Source of the DNA: Candidatus Gastranaerophilales bacterium
GTDB lineage: Bacteria; Cyanobacteriota; Vampirovibrionia; Gastranaerophilales; Gastranaerophilaceae
Assembly (NCBI GenBank): GCA_944325105.1
Contig: CALUYW010000008.1
Span: forward strand, 18,724 to 82,723
DNA length: 64,000 nt
Direction: 5' to 3'
Both the position numbers and the translations under genes were made by a program. The notes under the pieces were generated by a model that was given only the letters and a program-made list of their open reading frames with translations, was not told the origin of the DNA and did no database searches. Below, piece after piece: positions 7,942 through 16,829 of this stretch; within the stretch, counting starts at the first letter, position 1; each line of letters begins with the position of its first letter.

Positions 7942-8983
7942 TTATTACTTTTACCTTGTATTCAGGGTGTTTAGCAAGTCTTTTTTCTATTTCTTCAAAA
8001 GTCAAAAATCCTTCTTGTGCGCCAAATTTTTCAATAACCGCTGCAGCGTTAACCGAAGCGTAAGAAAGTGCTTTTATAATATCTTCTCCATATTTTTGAA
8101 CAGATGCAACAAGAGTTGAGCTAAAGGCGTCCCCTGCACCAAGGGTAGAGACAACTTTTGCGCTAAATTCGGGCGCATGGTAGAAGTTTTTGCCATCATA
8201 ACTGTATACGCCGTATTTACCGTCTGTTATGACTACAATCGAATCATTTTTACAGTGGAGTTTTTTGAGCATAGTAATAACATCGGGGTGAATTTCAGCG
8301 TCAGAGAATTTTTCATCCTTTGTATCGGGACGAACTTCTATTTTTGTAAGCATGGAGGCTTCTTCTTTATTCATAACGACTATTTTTGCGGTTTTTAAAA
8401 TATTGTTGAAGTATCTTTCACCCTTTTTAATTGCCGTACTTCCCGCGTTAATTGCAAGGTTTATGCCGTTATTTGCGGCATAATCTGCTATTTTATCAAG
8501 AAGTTTGTTTGTATCGCCTGCAAGTGGCGCAACATAGAGCCATTTTGCTTCTTTAAATTTATTAAAATCTATCTCATCTTCCCTGATAGTGGCGTTTGCG
8601 CCCCTGTGTGCAAGGACTGTTCTATCCCCTTGAAAACTTACAAGGATTATTGAAAGCCCTGTCAGATAGTCTTTAGAGTGAATTATATTTGATGTGTCTA
8701 CCTTATCATGTTTCATTTTATTTTCTATAACAGGGGCTATCTCATCATTGCCGAGCTTTATTATGGTAGAGGTTTTCAGTCCAAGGTTAGCAAAGTTTGC
8801 AGCGGTATTTATGCCGCCTCCGCCTATGTTTCTTGAAAAGCCGTCTATTTCAACTTTTGCTCCGTACGGGAATGACATAAACTCTGTTTTTTTCTTCAGT
8901 GAATTAACAGAGACGATATTTGCTCCGTCGCTTTCAACAAATATATCCAAAGTAGCTGAGCCTATTGTAATAACATCAAACAT
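7928..8983 (-). CDS. PfkB/ribokinase-family sugar or nucleoside kinase
   Basis: The 351-residue cytosolic kinase carries both family signatures: NIGGGGINTAANFANLGLKT near residue 53 (substrate side) and STLGAGDAFSSTLVASVQK near residue 285, in which GAGD holds the catalytic aspartate and anion hole. The family phosphorylates ribose, fructose, adenosine or related alcohols; the exact substrate cannot be told. AGAGAGAAAAA precedes the ATG. It is the first gene of a two-gene unit with rqcP and is divergent from recF. Confidence 0.88.
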   Translation of the reverse strand: MFDVITIGSATLDIFVESDGANIVSVNSLKKKTEFMSFPYGAKVEIDGFSRNIGGGGINTAANFANLGLKTSTIIKLGNDEIAPVIENKMKHDKVDTSNIIHSKDYLTGLSIILVSFQGDRTVLAHRGANATIREDEIDFNKFKEAKWLYVAPLAGDTNKLLDKIADYAANNGINLAINAGSTAIKKGERYFNNILKTAKIVVMNKEEASMLTKIEVRPDTKDEKFSDAEIHPDVITMLKKLHCKNDSIVVITDGKYGVYSYDGKNFYHAPEFSAKVVSTLGAGDAFSSTLVASVQKYGEDIIKALSYASVNAAAVIEKFGAQEGFLTFEEIEKRLAKHPEYKVKVINAAG

Positions 8984-9058
8984 TTTTTCTCTCTTTTCTT
9001 TGAAATTGTCTTTTCTTTATTATACATACTATAATAACTTTGTACAAAGGCTAATAGT

Positions 9059-10150
9059 ATGTTTTTAAATTCTATAAAATTAAATAACTTTAGAAACTAT
9101 GAAATACTTGAACATAACTTTTCAAAAAGAAAAACTCTCTTTGTGGGTAAAAATGCTCAAGGCAAGACTAATCTTTTAGAGGCGGTTTATTACTTAAGCG
9201 CGCTAAATTCTAATCGAATTAAAAAAGACTCCGAGCTTATTAAATTCGGTGCAGAAAGTTCTAGTATATCTGCTCTTTGTACAAAAAACGATGTTGAAGT
9301 TTCTCTTGAAGTTGTTATAAATCCTCCAAAAAATAAAATCTTAAAAGTTAACGGCCTTAAAAAAACAAAATCACAGGAGTTCTTGAGAGTTTTAAAGGTG
9401 GTAAACTTCTCAAGTGCTGATTTAATGCTTATGCGAGGAGAGCCTTCAAATAGAAGAAAATGGCTTGATTTAGCTATATGCCAAGTGTATGGGGCGCATT
9501 ACGATAAACTTGCAAAGTTTAATAAAATAAGGCTGCAAAAGAGCAATTTTTTGTCTATGTATTCTCAGGATATGAGCTTGTTAGATGCTTACAATCTTCA
9601 AATGTCTATAGCTGCGGCAAATATTATTTATTTAAGAGTTAAGTTTTTGCGTGAACTTGAAAAAATTGCAAAAGAAAAACATAAAACAGTATCTGGCGAA
9701 GAAAATCTTTCCTTAGGTTATGAGTGTGAGATAGATTCAAGCCTTTCTCTAAAGGAGCTATCTGAAGTCATATATGAGAAATTATCCTCAATGAAAGATG
9801 AAGAAATACGCCGTGCACAGTGCCTTTTTGGGCCACATAGGGATGATGTTTCTTTTTATATTAATGAAATTGATGCTAAAAAATACGCTTCTCAAGGACA
9901 ACAAAGAACTCTTGTGCTGGCACTTAAGCTTGCTGAGCTTGATGTTATAAAGGACAAAACGGGCGAAGTGCCGATTTTACTTTTGGATGATGTTTTAGCC
10001 GAGCTCGATAATGTTCGACAAAATTATCTTCTAAGGGCAATATCTGATGATACGCAGACAATAATCACAAGTGTTGATACTTTAGCTTTTGATGAAGAGT
10101 TTTTATCTGATGTTGACATAGTAAAAATTTCTCAGGGTAAAAAGATATAA
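9059..10150 (+). CDS. recF: DNA gap-repair protein RecF
   Basis: RecF is an SMC-like ATPase that, with RecO and RecR, loads RecA on gapped DNA. The 363-residue protein has Walker A VGKNAQGKTNLLEAVYYLS near residue 31, the ABC signature SQGQQRTLVLALKLAEL near 281 and Walker B PILLLDDVLAELD near 310. A TATAAT box about 27 nt upstream of the ATG faces a divergent one for the PfkB gene. It is not next to dnaA, dnaN or gyrB, unlike in many bacteria, so it does not mark the origin here. Confidence 0.96.
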   Translation: MFLNSIKLNNFRNYEILEHNFSKRKTLFVGKNAQGKTNLLEAVYYLSALNSNRIKKDSELIKFGAESSSISALCTKNDVEVSLEVVINPPKNKILKVNGLKKTKSQEFLRVLKVVNFSSADLMLMRGEPSNRRKWLDLAICQVYGAHYDKLAKFNKIRLQKSNFLSMYSQDMSLLDAYNLQMSIAAANIIYLRVKFLRELEKIAKEKHKTVSGEENLSLGYECEIDSSLSLKELSEVIYEKLSSMKDEEIRRAQCLFGPHRDDVSFYINEIDAKKYASQGQQRTLVLALKLAELDVIKDKTGEVPILLLDDVLAELDNVRQNYLLRAISDDTQTIITSVDTLAFDEEFLSDVDIVKISQGKKI

Positions 10151-10177
10151 AAAAGGCTCTCGGTTAGAGAGCCTTTT
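10151..10177. terminator. Bidirectional terminator between recF and the coiled-coil gene
   Basis: AAAAGGCTCTC pairs with GAGAGCCTTTT around a GGTTA loop directly after the recF stop. A and T runs flank both sides, so it can stop transcription from either direction. Confidence 0.85.
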
Positions 10178-10193
10178 ATCTGAATTCGGTTTT

Positions 10194-12401
10194 TTATTTT
10201 TCTTCGTTTTTCTTTTTGTCTTCTGCTTCAAGATATTCATTGATTATTCTATCTGCTTCATCAAGTGACATTTCTAAGTCTACTTTCATGGCTTCACCCT
10301 CGTAGTTGCTGATATTTTCTGCCATTTTTTGGTTTTTATATCCGTATGCTTCGTTTTGGGCGTTATTTAATTTTGTCCTTAATGCAGATTTGATGTTGCC
10401 GTAACCGTTTGCGTCCTGTATAAGGTCTGCAAATTCATTTATGTTTGCAAGTTTATCACCTGCTTCTTTAAAGTTTTTGTCTATCGTGTTGTCTACTGTG
10501 TTGCCATCAAGCTCTGAGTAAATATTTTCGCCTAAAATTGGGTCGTAAACTGCTTTCATGTAGTCTTCGGTTACATATTTTTGATATCCTTCGGCTGTTT
10601 GTCCGTTACTTAAATTAACATCAAATGTACCTGTTATGAGTGAATTGTTGATGTTTATAAAGTCTTCGCTGCCATTGGTACCATCAGGTCTGTCTTGAGT
10701 TTTTTCGGTAAATGATTTAAGGTCGATACTTTCAATGCCAAATTGTGACGCTGTTAAAAATTCATAATCACGGTTTGTATGTTCGGTATTTAGTATAAGT
10801 ATTTTATCCAGATTTTCACCTTGGATTATGCCGTTTTCATCTGCAAAACTCCAGAGTTCTTCCATACCGTCATCACCGTTAGCTCCAACCATTTCGGTAA
10901 AGTCATTCAGTACGCCGTCTTGGTTTCTGTCTATTGCAAATTCATAACTGTTGTCACCAATATGGAAACCAACCGGGTCTGTCCTTTGTGGTTCACCTTG
11001 AACGGTATCGTCACTTACACCTCTTTTGATTGTAACATCAGGGTAGTTTTTCTTAATTTCAGCTTCAAGACTGTCATATGTACCTTTTGATTTATCATCA
11101 CCTATTGGAAGCGTTATTTCTTTTTCGCCAAGATTGTAGCCTATGCCGCCACCGGGCCATAGCCTTGTTAATGTATAGGCTGTTTCTTTCCAGCTGAAAT
11201 CATTATTTTTCATCTCTGTAATGATTTTATCGCCGTTTATCGCTTTATCCATTTCGGCAACTTGAAGGTCATCTCTTTGTCCGCCACCTTCAACGGCACC
11301 AAAGCCTTCTAAGAATTTTGTATATATAGCATTTGCATCTGTTCCATGACCGTATGGTACAACAGCTCTGCCATCATCCCCATGGGAGATGCCTATTGAC
11401 GGATACAGTTCTTTTACGGTGTCAAGCATTTCTTTTTTAGTAAAGCCGGCGCCTTGCATATCGGTGATTAGACCATTGTCAAGTGCTTCCGAGAATGATT
11501 TTAGTTGCGCGTTGTTTGCACTGTACGGGTCAGCACCCGGGGTTGCTTCTGCAATGTTTTTACTGTATTTTTCTTTTACTTCATCCTTGCTTTGTGTTGT
11601 TACGGCTTGTGTTTGATTGTCTCTGTTTGCCATACGAGAAGTGTATTGTGCCAGATATCCGTCTGCCAAATCTTCTTTTGCGGGAGTAAATATCGGTACG
11701 GACGGGTCAGTGTCGGATGTTTGATAACTGCCTGCGGCATCAGTCATATTATTTTTGGTCAATTTTAGCAGGTCGAGAGTGCTTTTTGTTGTTGCATACT
11801 GAGAGTTTAAACCGTCAATATCATTAAGCAGGCCTTCCATGCCGTTAACCATGTTGTTTAATTTTGTTTGTGGCGTAGTAAGATTATTAATTGCATTATC
11901 GATTTTTGACTTATCGCTCACGATATCTGAATTTACGTCATTCATTTGCTCGGCTATAAATTGAGATAGTGTTTTTTCTCCGCCGTTTCTTTTTGAGTGA
12001 CTGTCATTTTCGTAGTGATATTGTGCGTTGCTAATTGCAGTGTCAATCCACCTTTTTGAATTTTCTTCAAAATCTTCGGTATCGCTTACAATTTTTGCTA
12101 CATCGCCTGATATTTGACTTTTTATTGATTCAAGTTCATCTTGCTTGTCTGCGATTTTATCTTCAATTTCTTTTATTTTTTCATCAAATTCTTTGATTTT
12201 TGCTTCAAGTGTTTCTATTTGGTCTTCAATAGTTGCTTTCTCTGTGGTTGAGTTAAAGTACTTCTGTTTGAACAGTTCAGATAAGGCTTCTTTCTGCTCG
12301 GTTCGTGATTTTGAATAAATACTGTTTAAGTTGCCCGTTACTTTGGTCAACTCACTTGCTCTTTTTGCGCTTGTGATGTTTGCATTTAACTCTGTTCCCA
12401 T
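10194..12401 (-). CDS. Large coiled-coil protein with EF-hand-like calcium site
   Basis: I do not recognise this 735-residue protein as a named family. Residues about 55-105 form a strong charged coiled coil (EDQIETLEAKIKEFDEKIKE), followed by more helical sequence to about 250. Around residues 489-500 the sequence DRNQDGVLNDF matches the Dx[DN]xDG calcium loop of EF-hand/dockerin proteins, followed by further acidic loops (ANGDDG, ADENG). The C terminus is again helical and acidic. No signal peptide or membrane helix is seen; export by a leaderless route is possible. AAAGGAAAT precedes the ATG. It stands alone between two terminator or promoter regions. A structural or surface role is plausible but unproven. 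Confidence 0.75.
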   Translation of the reverse strand: MGTELNANITSAKRASELTKVTGNLNSIYSKSRTEQKEALSELFKQKYFNSTTEKATIEDQIETLEAKIKEFDEKIKEIEDKIADKQDELESIKSQISGDVAKIVSDTEDFEENSKRWIDTAISNAQYHYENDSHSKRNGGEKTLSQFIAEQMNDVNSDIVSDKSKIDNAINNLTTPQTKLNNMVNGMEGLLNDIDGLNSQYATTKSTLDLLKLTKNNMTDAAGSYQTSDTDPSVPIFTPAKEDLADGYLAQYTSRMANRDNQTQAVTTQSKDEVKEKYSKNIAEATPGADPYSANNAQLKSFSEALDNGLITDMQGAGFTKKEMLDTVKELYPSIGISHGDDGRAVVPYGHGTDANAIYTKFLEGFGAVEGGGQRDDLQVAEMDKAINGDKIITEMKNNDFSWKETAYTLTRLWPGGGIGYNLGEKEITLPIGDDKSKGTYDSLEAEIKKNYPDVTIKRGVSDDTVQGEPQRTDPVGFHIGDNSYEFAIDRNQDGVLNDFTEMVGANGDDGMEELWSFADENGIIQGENLDKILILNTEHTNRDYEFLTASQFGIESIDLKSFTEKTQDRPDGTNGSEDFININNSLITGTFDVNLSNGQTAEGYQKYVTEDYMKAVYDPILGENIYSELDGNTVDNTIDKNFKEAGDKLANINEFADLIQDANGYGNIKSALRTKLNNAQNEAYGYKNQKMAENISNYEGEAMKVDLEMSLDEADRIINEYLEAEDKKKNEEK

Positions 12402-12546
12402 ATTATTTCCTTTCGCACCTGTTTTTTTATTGTTATAATCCTTGTAAAATCCATACTAAAACTGAGCGTACAAATTGGTCTTCGTCACGCTCAGTTAAAA
12501 ACTTTATATTTATTTGTTATTATTTTACATTTTGTAACAATGGTAT

Positions 12547-13275
12547 TTACATTTTAGGTGCTCTCAGGTTTTCTTCAAGTATAATCGGTAGTTTTTGACC
12601 TTTTTTAGCTTTATAATGAAGTCCCGGAGAAACAATGCCGGACAATAAACCTACGCCGCCACCTATTGAGCCACCTATAATAAGTCCGGTAATGACGTTA
12701 CCTCCCGCAACACCAATTGCCGCACCTAAACCCGTGCCTACACTTCCTATTGATATTGTGTAGGCTGCAATTTTTTTTGCGGTATCTTTACCTGTCATTT
12801 GCAGATAGTTCTTTTTCCCTGTAATTCTTGCGCATATTGGAATGTTTTTTCCGTCAGGGAAAATTATATGGGTAAAATTCACGCACACAATGGCGTTCCT
12901 TGAGAACCAGCGTGGTTTTTTAATACTTGTAATTTTAGCAATGAGGGATGATTTTTTTGGAATTATGCAAGTTCCTTCTTGAGTTACCAAATTATCTAAA
13001 AACTCAAACTGTATAAAGTCGCCTTCTTTGTAATACCTTGAGTTAAAATTTTGTGCAAATGATATTTCAATAACATTTTCTTTTTGCACTATGTTTTCAA
13101 CGTCCGTTACTTTTACCAGATTAACTTTTGAATATTTTTGTCCTGCAAGGTGTTCAACACTAACCCCTTTGTCGCAAGGCGGATTTTCGTAATCTTGCGC
13201 GAGAGCAAAACCGCTAAACATAAAGTTTGCAAAAGTGATAGTCATTAAAAGGCTCAATACTTTTTTAATTTCCAT
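12547..13275 (-). CDS. Exported protein with glycine-zipper-like C-terminal segment
   Basis: This 242-residue protein starts with a signal peptide (MEIKKVLSLLMTITFANFMF, cleavage likely after SGFALA near 26). A beta-rich central part (about 30-165) follows. Then comes a small-residue hydrophobic stretch, GTGLGAAIGVAGGNVITGL and GGSIGGGVGLLSG (about 178-215), typical of glycine-zipper segments that insert in or pack on membranes. I cannot assign a function. AAGGAG precedes its ATG and overlaps the end of the PilZ gene 9 bp upstream, so the two are one coupled operon. Confidence 0.7.
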   Translation of the reverse strand: MEIKKVLSLLMTITFANFMFSGFALAQDYENPPCDKGVSVEHLAGQKYSKVNLVKVTDVENIVQKENVIEISFAQNFNSRYYKEGDFIQFEFLDNLVTQEGTCIIPKKSSLIAKITSIKKPRWFSRNAIVCVNFTHIIFPDGKNIPICARITGKKNYLQMTGKDTAKKIAAYTISIGSVGTGLGAAIGVAGGNVITGLIIGGSIGGGVGLLSGIVSPGLHYKAKKGQKLPIILEENLRAPKM

Positions 13276-13284
13276 AAATTCTCC

Positions 13285-13935
13285 TTATAATTCGGAATCG
13301 AGCATTTTTCTTCTTTGTGCTGCTTCAAATTCAAAACATTTTTTAACTATGAAATTTATACCTTTTTCGTTAATTGTAACGAAGGCAAGCGAAGTGTCAT
13401 AATATAACTTGCCATTGTTTTTTATTGGTTTTACTTTAATTTTTTGTGCCAAAGTTGTAATGCTTTCTTCTTCAAAAAGCAGTTTAAGCTCTATTTTTGA
13501 GTATGAAGAAATATCCTCATCTAGCAAAAGGTTAATACCTTTTGCGCTTATATTTCTTGATGTTGCATGAATTGTTTTCTTGTATCCTGAGTTTATCAGG
13601 GTTAATATTGTTTTGACCTTTAAGTTGACTCTTATATATTCCCTTCTTTGCATTTTTTCTACCAAAGAAGGCAGTGATAAGACGCACTCGTTCTGCGAGC
13701 AGGATAAAAATTTGCACTTAAGCTTAAATATCCCGCCGTTAGTGTATGCATATATTTCTACGGGTTGATTTGCAACACAAGAAAATGCAAGATTTTTGCT
13801 TATGGGTTTTGTGATTACAATTTTATTTTCGTCTTGACTTTTAAATGTGCTAAAAAACCTTATTGCCCCACTTGGGGTTCTTATAATAAGGTCGATTTTT
13901 TTCCCGAAGCTTATGTAGTTTAAGTATTCTTCCAT
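13285..13935 (-). CDS. PilZ-domain c-di-GMP receptor, YcgR-like
   Basis: The 216-residue protein has an N-terminal beta domain like that of YcgR (about 1-95) followed by a PilZ domain. The c-di-GMP binding motifs are both present: the RxxxR type in QRREYIRVNL near residue 97 and the (D/N)xSxxG type in RNISAKGINL near 130. Binding would couple c-di-GMP level to motility, adhesion or export. It heads an operon with the exported protein downstream. The ATG follows a TGGTATAAT extended -10 box by 8 nt with no Shine-Dalgarno, a leaderless arrangement. Confidence 0.88.
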   Translation of the reverse strand: MEEYLNYISFGKKIDLIIRTPSGAIRFFSTFKSQDENKIVITKPISKNLAFSCVANQPVEIYAYTNGGIFKLKCKFLSCSQNECVLSLPSLVEKMQRREYIRVNLKVKTILTLINSGYKKTIHATSRNISAKGINLLLDEDISSYSKIELKLLFEEESITTLAQKIKVKPIKNNGKLYYDTSLAFVTINEKGINFIVKKCFEFEAAQRRKMLDSEL

Positions 13936-13943
13936 ATTGGTTT

Positions 13944-13949
13944 ATTATA
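13944..13949 (-). promoter_or_regulatory. Extended -10 box of PilZ operon
   Basis: TGGTATAAT on the minus strand, 8 nt before the ATG at 13935. The predicted transcript starts at or next to the start codon. Confidence 0.5.
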
Positions 13950-13974
13950 CCAGATTGATTTAAAAATGTATAAT

Positions 13975-14110
13975 TCCTTTTCATTACCCGCAAAATAACC
14001 CATGTGGCTATTTACAAAGCATTTTAAGACTTATATTATTCTTATAGTGCATATTCCACTCTCACTCGTAAACTGTTTTGCCCGATAACATAAAGTTATC
14101 GGCTTTTTTT
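13975..14110 (+). ncRNA. Candidate small RNA ending at an orphan terminator
   Basis: Between two minus-strand genes, a TATAAT box at 13969-13974 and a strong terminator (CCGATAAC at 14082-14089 pairing with GTTATCGG at 14095-14102, then seven T at 14104-14110) both face the plus strand. No plus-strand ORF lies between. A roughly 130-nt RNA would account for the terminator. No -35 match was seen. Confidence 0.35.
14082..14110 (+). terminator. Intrinsic terminator, plus-strand orientation
   Basis: Perfect 8-bp stem with an ATAAA loop and a seven-T tail. On the minus strand the sequence after the stem has no T run, so it is not a good terminator for the adjacent minus-strand gene. Confidence 0.75.
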
Positions 14111-14453
14111 ATTTAATGAGTCTGAATCTTCTTCTGGTAAATACTCTTTTATTTTCTATAAAGTCCTCTTCCCTGTAGTATATTTTTGGAATATTTTCTT
14201 GCCCCAGAAGATATATTTGTGTTGTAAGCTCGGCTTGTGCGCCATATAGCGCTATTCCCTTGGAATATATTTTCTTTATAATGTTTGAATTATCAAAATT
14301 TTTTACACTATTAAGATTAAGAGCAAGGCATTTTACGTTTTTTATGTTTGTATCAATAAATTCAAATAGTTTTTCAAGTAATTCATTGTCAAAAATGCTT
14401 TTTTTAATATCAAGCAAAAGATGTCTTCCGTGTTTTCTTATAACAAAATCCAT
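14109..14453 (-). CDS. Small protein, possibly STAS-like
   Basis: A 114-residue soluble protein. The alternation of strands and helices, with CLALNLNSVKNFDNSNIIKK (about 41-60) resembling the phospho-site loop region of STAS/anti-anti-sigma domains, suggests a degenerate STAS fold, but the match is weak. A basic tail (TRRRFRLIK) ends the protein. AAGGA lies about 10 nt before the ATG and a TATAAT about 35 nt before. Neighbours are PilZ and kinase-like signalling genes, which fits a regulatory role. Confidence 0.5.
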   Translation of the reverse strand: MDFVIRKHGRHLLLDIKKSIFDNELLEKLFEFIDTNIKNVKCLALNLNSVKNFDNSNIIKKIYSKGIALYGAQAELTTQIYLLGQENIPKIYYREEDFIENKRVFTRRRFRLIK

Positions 14454-14540
14454 TTTGTCTGAAATCCTTGTAAAATCCGTATATTAGATTATACATTTTT
14501 ATTTACGGCTACTTAATAGGTTTAAAGTTGAATAATTTTT

Positions 14541-14559
14541 ATACTTTAGTTTAAAGTAT
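14541..14559. promoter_or_regulatory. Palindrome upstream of histidine pseudokinase gene
   Basis: ATACTTTA and TAAAGTAT are perfect 8-bp arms around a 3-bp spacer, about 30 bp before the -10 box (TAGAAT, 14587-14592) of the next gene. It has the size and place of a dimeric operator. Confidence 0.4.
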
Positions 14560-14601
14560 GATTTGTTTTTTTGTTTTGTTTTATGTTAGAATTAGTTTCA
14601 A

Positions 14602-15735
14602 ATGGACTTATTAAGATTTTTCAAAAGACCTAAAAAGGACGATATTTTTAATAAATTTCCCGACGGAGTTCTGGTTGTTTCGCTTGAGGGTAAAATTCTT
14701 GATGCAAATAAGAAGGCTCTGGAGATGCTTTGTTGTTCGAGAATTGAACTTGTTGGCGAGTTTTTCTCTACGTATGTTGAGGGTGGTTCAAACCTCTTGA
14801 ATAAAATTATTTCTTCGCAAAAACAAAGCGTATCAAGAGCAAAAGTAAGAAACTCCGAAGAAGAAGTTTATTTTGAAATATCTGCGTCACGTGATAGTGA
14901 AGAGCAAAAAGTGTATGTTACGCTTCGTGATGTCAGTCAAAATTATAAAATGCAAAATATGGTAAACGGGCAGTATGAGCTTGCCAGAAATATTATTGAT
15001 GAGAAGAACAACTATCTTGTTAATATTTCAGGCGAAATTTTGTCAAATCTTGCAACGATTGAAGGATTTTCAAAAGCACTGACTGATGGTGTCGGTGGTG
15101 TCTTGATTGACAAGCAGATGAAATACATCAATATAATCAACAAAAATGCAAAAGATTTGACATACGATTTAGAAAAACTTTTTACTATTTTCAGACTTGA
15201 GTCAAATCTTTACCAATATGACTTTAGAAATTTTGATATTGTAAATATGCTAAATGCAATAGTGAAGCAGTATGAGCATTTCTTTGCAAAGAGAAAAATG
15301 CCGTTTGAAAGTAATTTTTCCACACTTTCATCAAGGGCATGTTTTCTCGACCCGAGTGTATTTGAATATATAGTAAAAAGTATACTGGATATTTTCTTGC
15401 AGAATATGCAGGTTGGAAAAGTTACCCTCAGTGCAGGCAATCCTCCGGTTGCCTTTCTGGAAACTCACGAGTTTGAAGGCAAGGGCGAGCTTGAGCCTTC
15501 CCAATATGTGCTTTTTGAAATGAAAGCAAGTGAGTTTTTACTGGATGAAGAAGAGTTAAACGCACTTTTTGAACCTTATTCTTACATAAACAAAAACAAG
15601 CGCTCTGTTGGCATGAAGCTTGCATTTGTACTTGTGAAAAAGTTTATAAAGCATTTTAAGGGCGATATCTGGGTTTATTCAAAGCCTGCATTTGGTACCA
15701 TGGTGAGTTTTGTTATTCCAATTGAGCGCAAATAG
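14602..15735 (+). CDS. PAS-containing histidine-kinase-like protein lacking the phospho-His
   Basis: The 377-residue cytosolic protein has a PAS domain (about 15-110; FPDGVLVVSLEGKILDANKK), then a region aligned with HisKA: NNYLVNISGEILSNLATIEG near 137-156. In the H-box pattern (F-L-x-x-[MI]-S-H-E-[LI]) the invariant His is replaced by Gly (ISGE). The ATPase half is also weak: the N-box position reads IVKSILDIFLQ rather than NLLxNAxK, while a G2-like GMKLAFVLVKKFI and a final GTMVSFVIP remain. It is therefore likely a pseudokinase acting by binding. No response regulator is adjacent. The start has no Shine-Dalgarno; TAGAAT lies 9 nt upstream. A MalK-type ATPase follows 17 bp later. Confidence 0.75.
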   Translation: MDLLRFFKRPKKDDIFNKFPDGVLVVSLEGKILDANKKALEMLCCSRIELVGEFFSTYVEGGSNLLNKIISSQKQSVSRAKVRNSEEEVYFEISASRDSEEQKVYVTLRDVSQNYKMQNMVNGQYELARNIIDEKNNYLVNISGEILSNLATIEGFSKALTDGVGGVLIDKQMKYINIINKNAKDLTYDLEKLFTIFRLESNLYQYDFRNFDIVNMLNAIVKQYEHFFAKRKMPFESNFSTLSSRACFLDPSVFEYIVKSILDIFLQNMQVGKVTLSAGNPPVAFLETHEFEGKGELEPSQYVLFEMKASEFLLDEEELNALFEPYSYINKNKRSVGMKLAFVLVKKFIKHFKGDIWVYSKPAFGTMVSFVIPIERK

Positions 15736-15752
15736 TCTAGAGGATGAATTAG

Positions 15753-16829
15753 TTGGCAAAAGTTACACTAAATAACATAACAAAGTGTTTTGGCAAAAAA
15801 ACTATTCTTGATGATATATCACTTGAAATTAAAGATAAGGAATTTGTTGTTCTTGTTGGTGCTTCAGGCTGCGGTAAGTCAACACTTTTAAGAACTATTG
15901 CCGGTCTTGAAAAACCAACCTCGGGCGAGATTTTTATAGGTTCAAAGTGTGTTAATAATATTTTACCTAAAGACCGCGACATTGCTATGGTTTTTCAAAG
16001 TTATGCACTGTATCCGCATTTAAGTGTATTTGACAATATGGCATTTGGACTAAGTGTCAGAAAAATGGCCAAATGCGAGATTAAAAGGCGTGTGAATAAT
16101 GCTGCAGAAATTTTAGGGCTTGAGGACTATCTTGACTACAAACCGAAAGAATTATCAGGCGGTCAAAGACAAAGGGTTGCGCTTGGGCGTGCTATAGTTC
16201 GTGAACCTAGTGTATTTTTGATGGATGAACCTCTTAGCAACCTTGATGCAAAGTTGAGAGTTTCTATGCGCTCAGAAATTAAAAGACTGCATAAAAAATT
16301 AAACACAACTTTTATATATGTGACACATGACCAAACAGAGGCGCTCACTATGGGCGATAGAATTATTGTTCTTGATAAAGGAAAAATCCAGCAGGCGGAT
16401 GATGCTTATAACATCTATAACAATCCCAAAAATACATTTGTTGCAACATTTATGGGAAATTATCCCATGAATCTTTTCCCTGCAACAATAGAAGATGGAC
16501 TGCTAAATTTTGCAAATATATATGTTAACCTTTCAAAAACGCCAATAAATTACCCTAAAAATCTTAAGGAAGTTATAGTTGGCGTTAGAGTAGAAGATAT
16601 TGTTGATAAAACAAATGTTAATTATTCCTTTAATTTAATAAAATTTAGCGCAGTTCCCGAATTTGAGGAAACCTTGGGTTCGCATAAGGTTGTTTACTTT
16701 AAATTGGGAGAAGCTGACTGCGTTGCCAAGGTTCCCGCTGATTATAATTCAGGAAGCACAATAGAGTTTTCAATCGACCCGATGAAGCTTAAGTTTTTTG
16801 ACCCAATAACAAAAGAATCTCTCGATTAA
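15753..16829 (+). CDS. MalK/UgpC/MsmX-type ABC transporter ATPase
   Basis: The 358-residue protein has the full CUT1 ATPase layout: Walker [18 protein letters not shown] near residue 37, Q-loop [10 protein letters not shown] near 82, signature [14 protein letters not shown] near 134, Walker [14 protein letters not shown] near 154 and H-loop [10 protein letters not shown], then a C-terminal OB-fold regulatory domain. Such proteins energise sugar (often oligosaccharide) import. No permease or binding protein is nearby, so it may serve several transporters as MsmX does. It starts at a TTG, with TAGAGG about 10 nt upstream, 17 bp after the pseudokinase gene. Confidence 0.9.
   Translation: MAKVTLNNITKCFGKKTILDDISLEIKDKEFVVLVGASGCGKSTLLRTIAGLEKPTSGEIFIGSKCVNNILPKDRDIAMVFQSYALYPHLSVFDNMAFGLSVRKMAKCEIKRRVNNAAEILGLEDYLDYKPKELSGGQRQRVALGRAIVREPSVFLMDEPLSNLDAKLRVSMRSEIKRLHKKLNTTFIYVTHDQTEALTMGDRIIVLDKGKIQQADDAYNIYNNPKNTFVATFMGNYPMNLFPATIEDGLLNFANIYVNLSKTPINYPKNLKEVIVGVRVEDIVDKTNVNYSFNLIKFSAVPEFEETLGSHKVVYFKLGEADCVAKVPADYNSGSTIEFSIDPMKLKFFDPITKESLD

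Noticed and set aside
9059..10150. recF as a marker for the replication origin
   Set aside because: No dnaA, dnaN, gyrB or DnaA-box cluster was seen nearby.
11389..11768. Overlapping plus-strand ORFs inside the coiled-coil gene
   Set aside because: Shadows of the minus-strand 735-residue gene, with Cys/Phe/Leu-rich composition typical of antisense frames.
12438..14483. Shared 16-bp string AATCCTTGTAAAATCC upstream of two minus-strand genes (12438 and 14464)
   Set aside because: In a 64-kb AT-rich sequence about one or more exact 16-mer repeats are expected by chance, so two copies are not evidence of a regulon.
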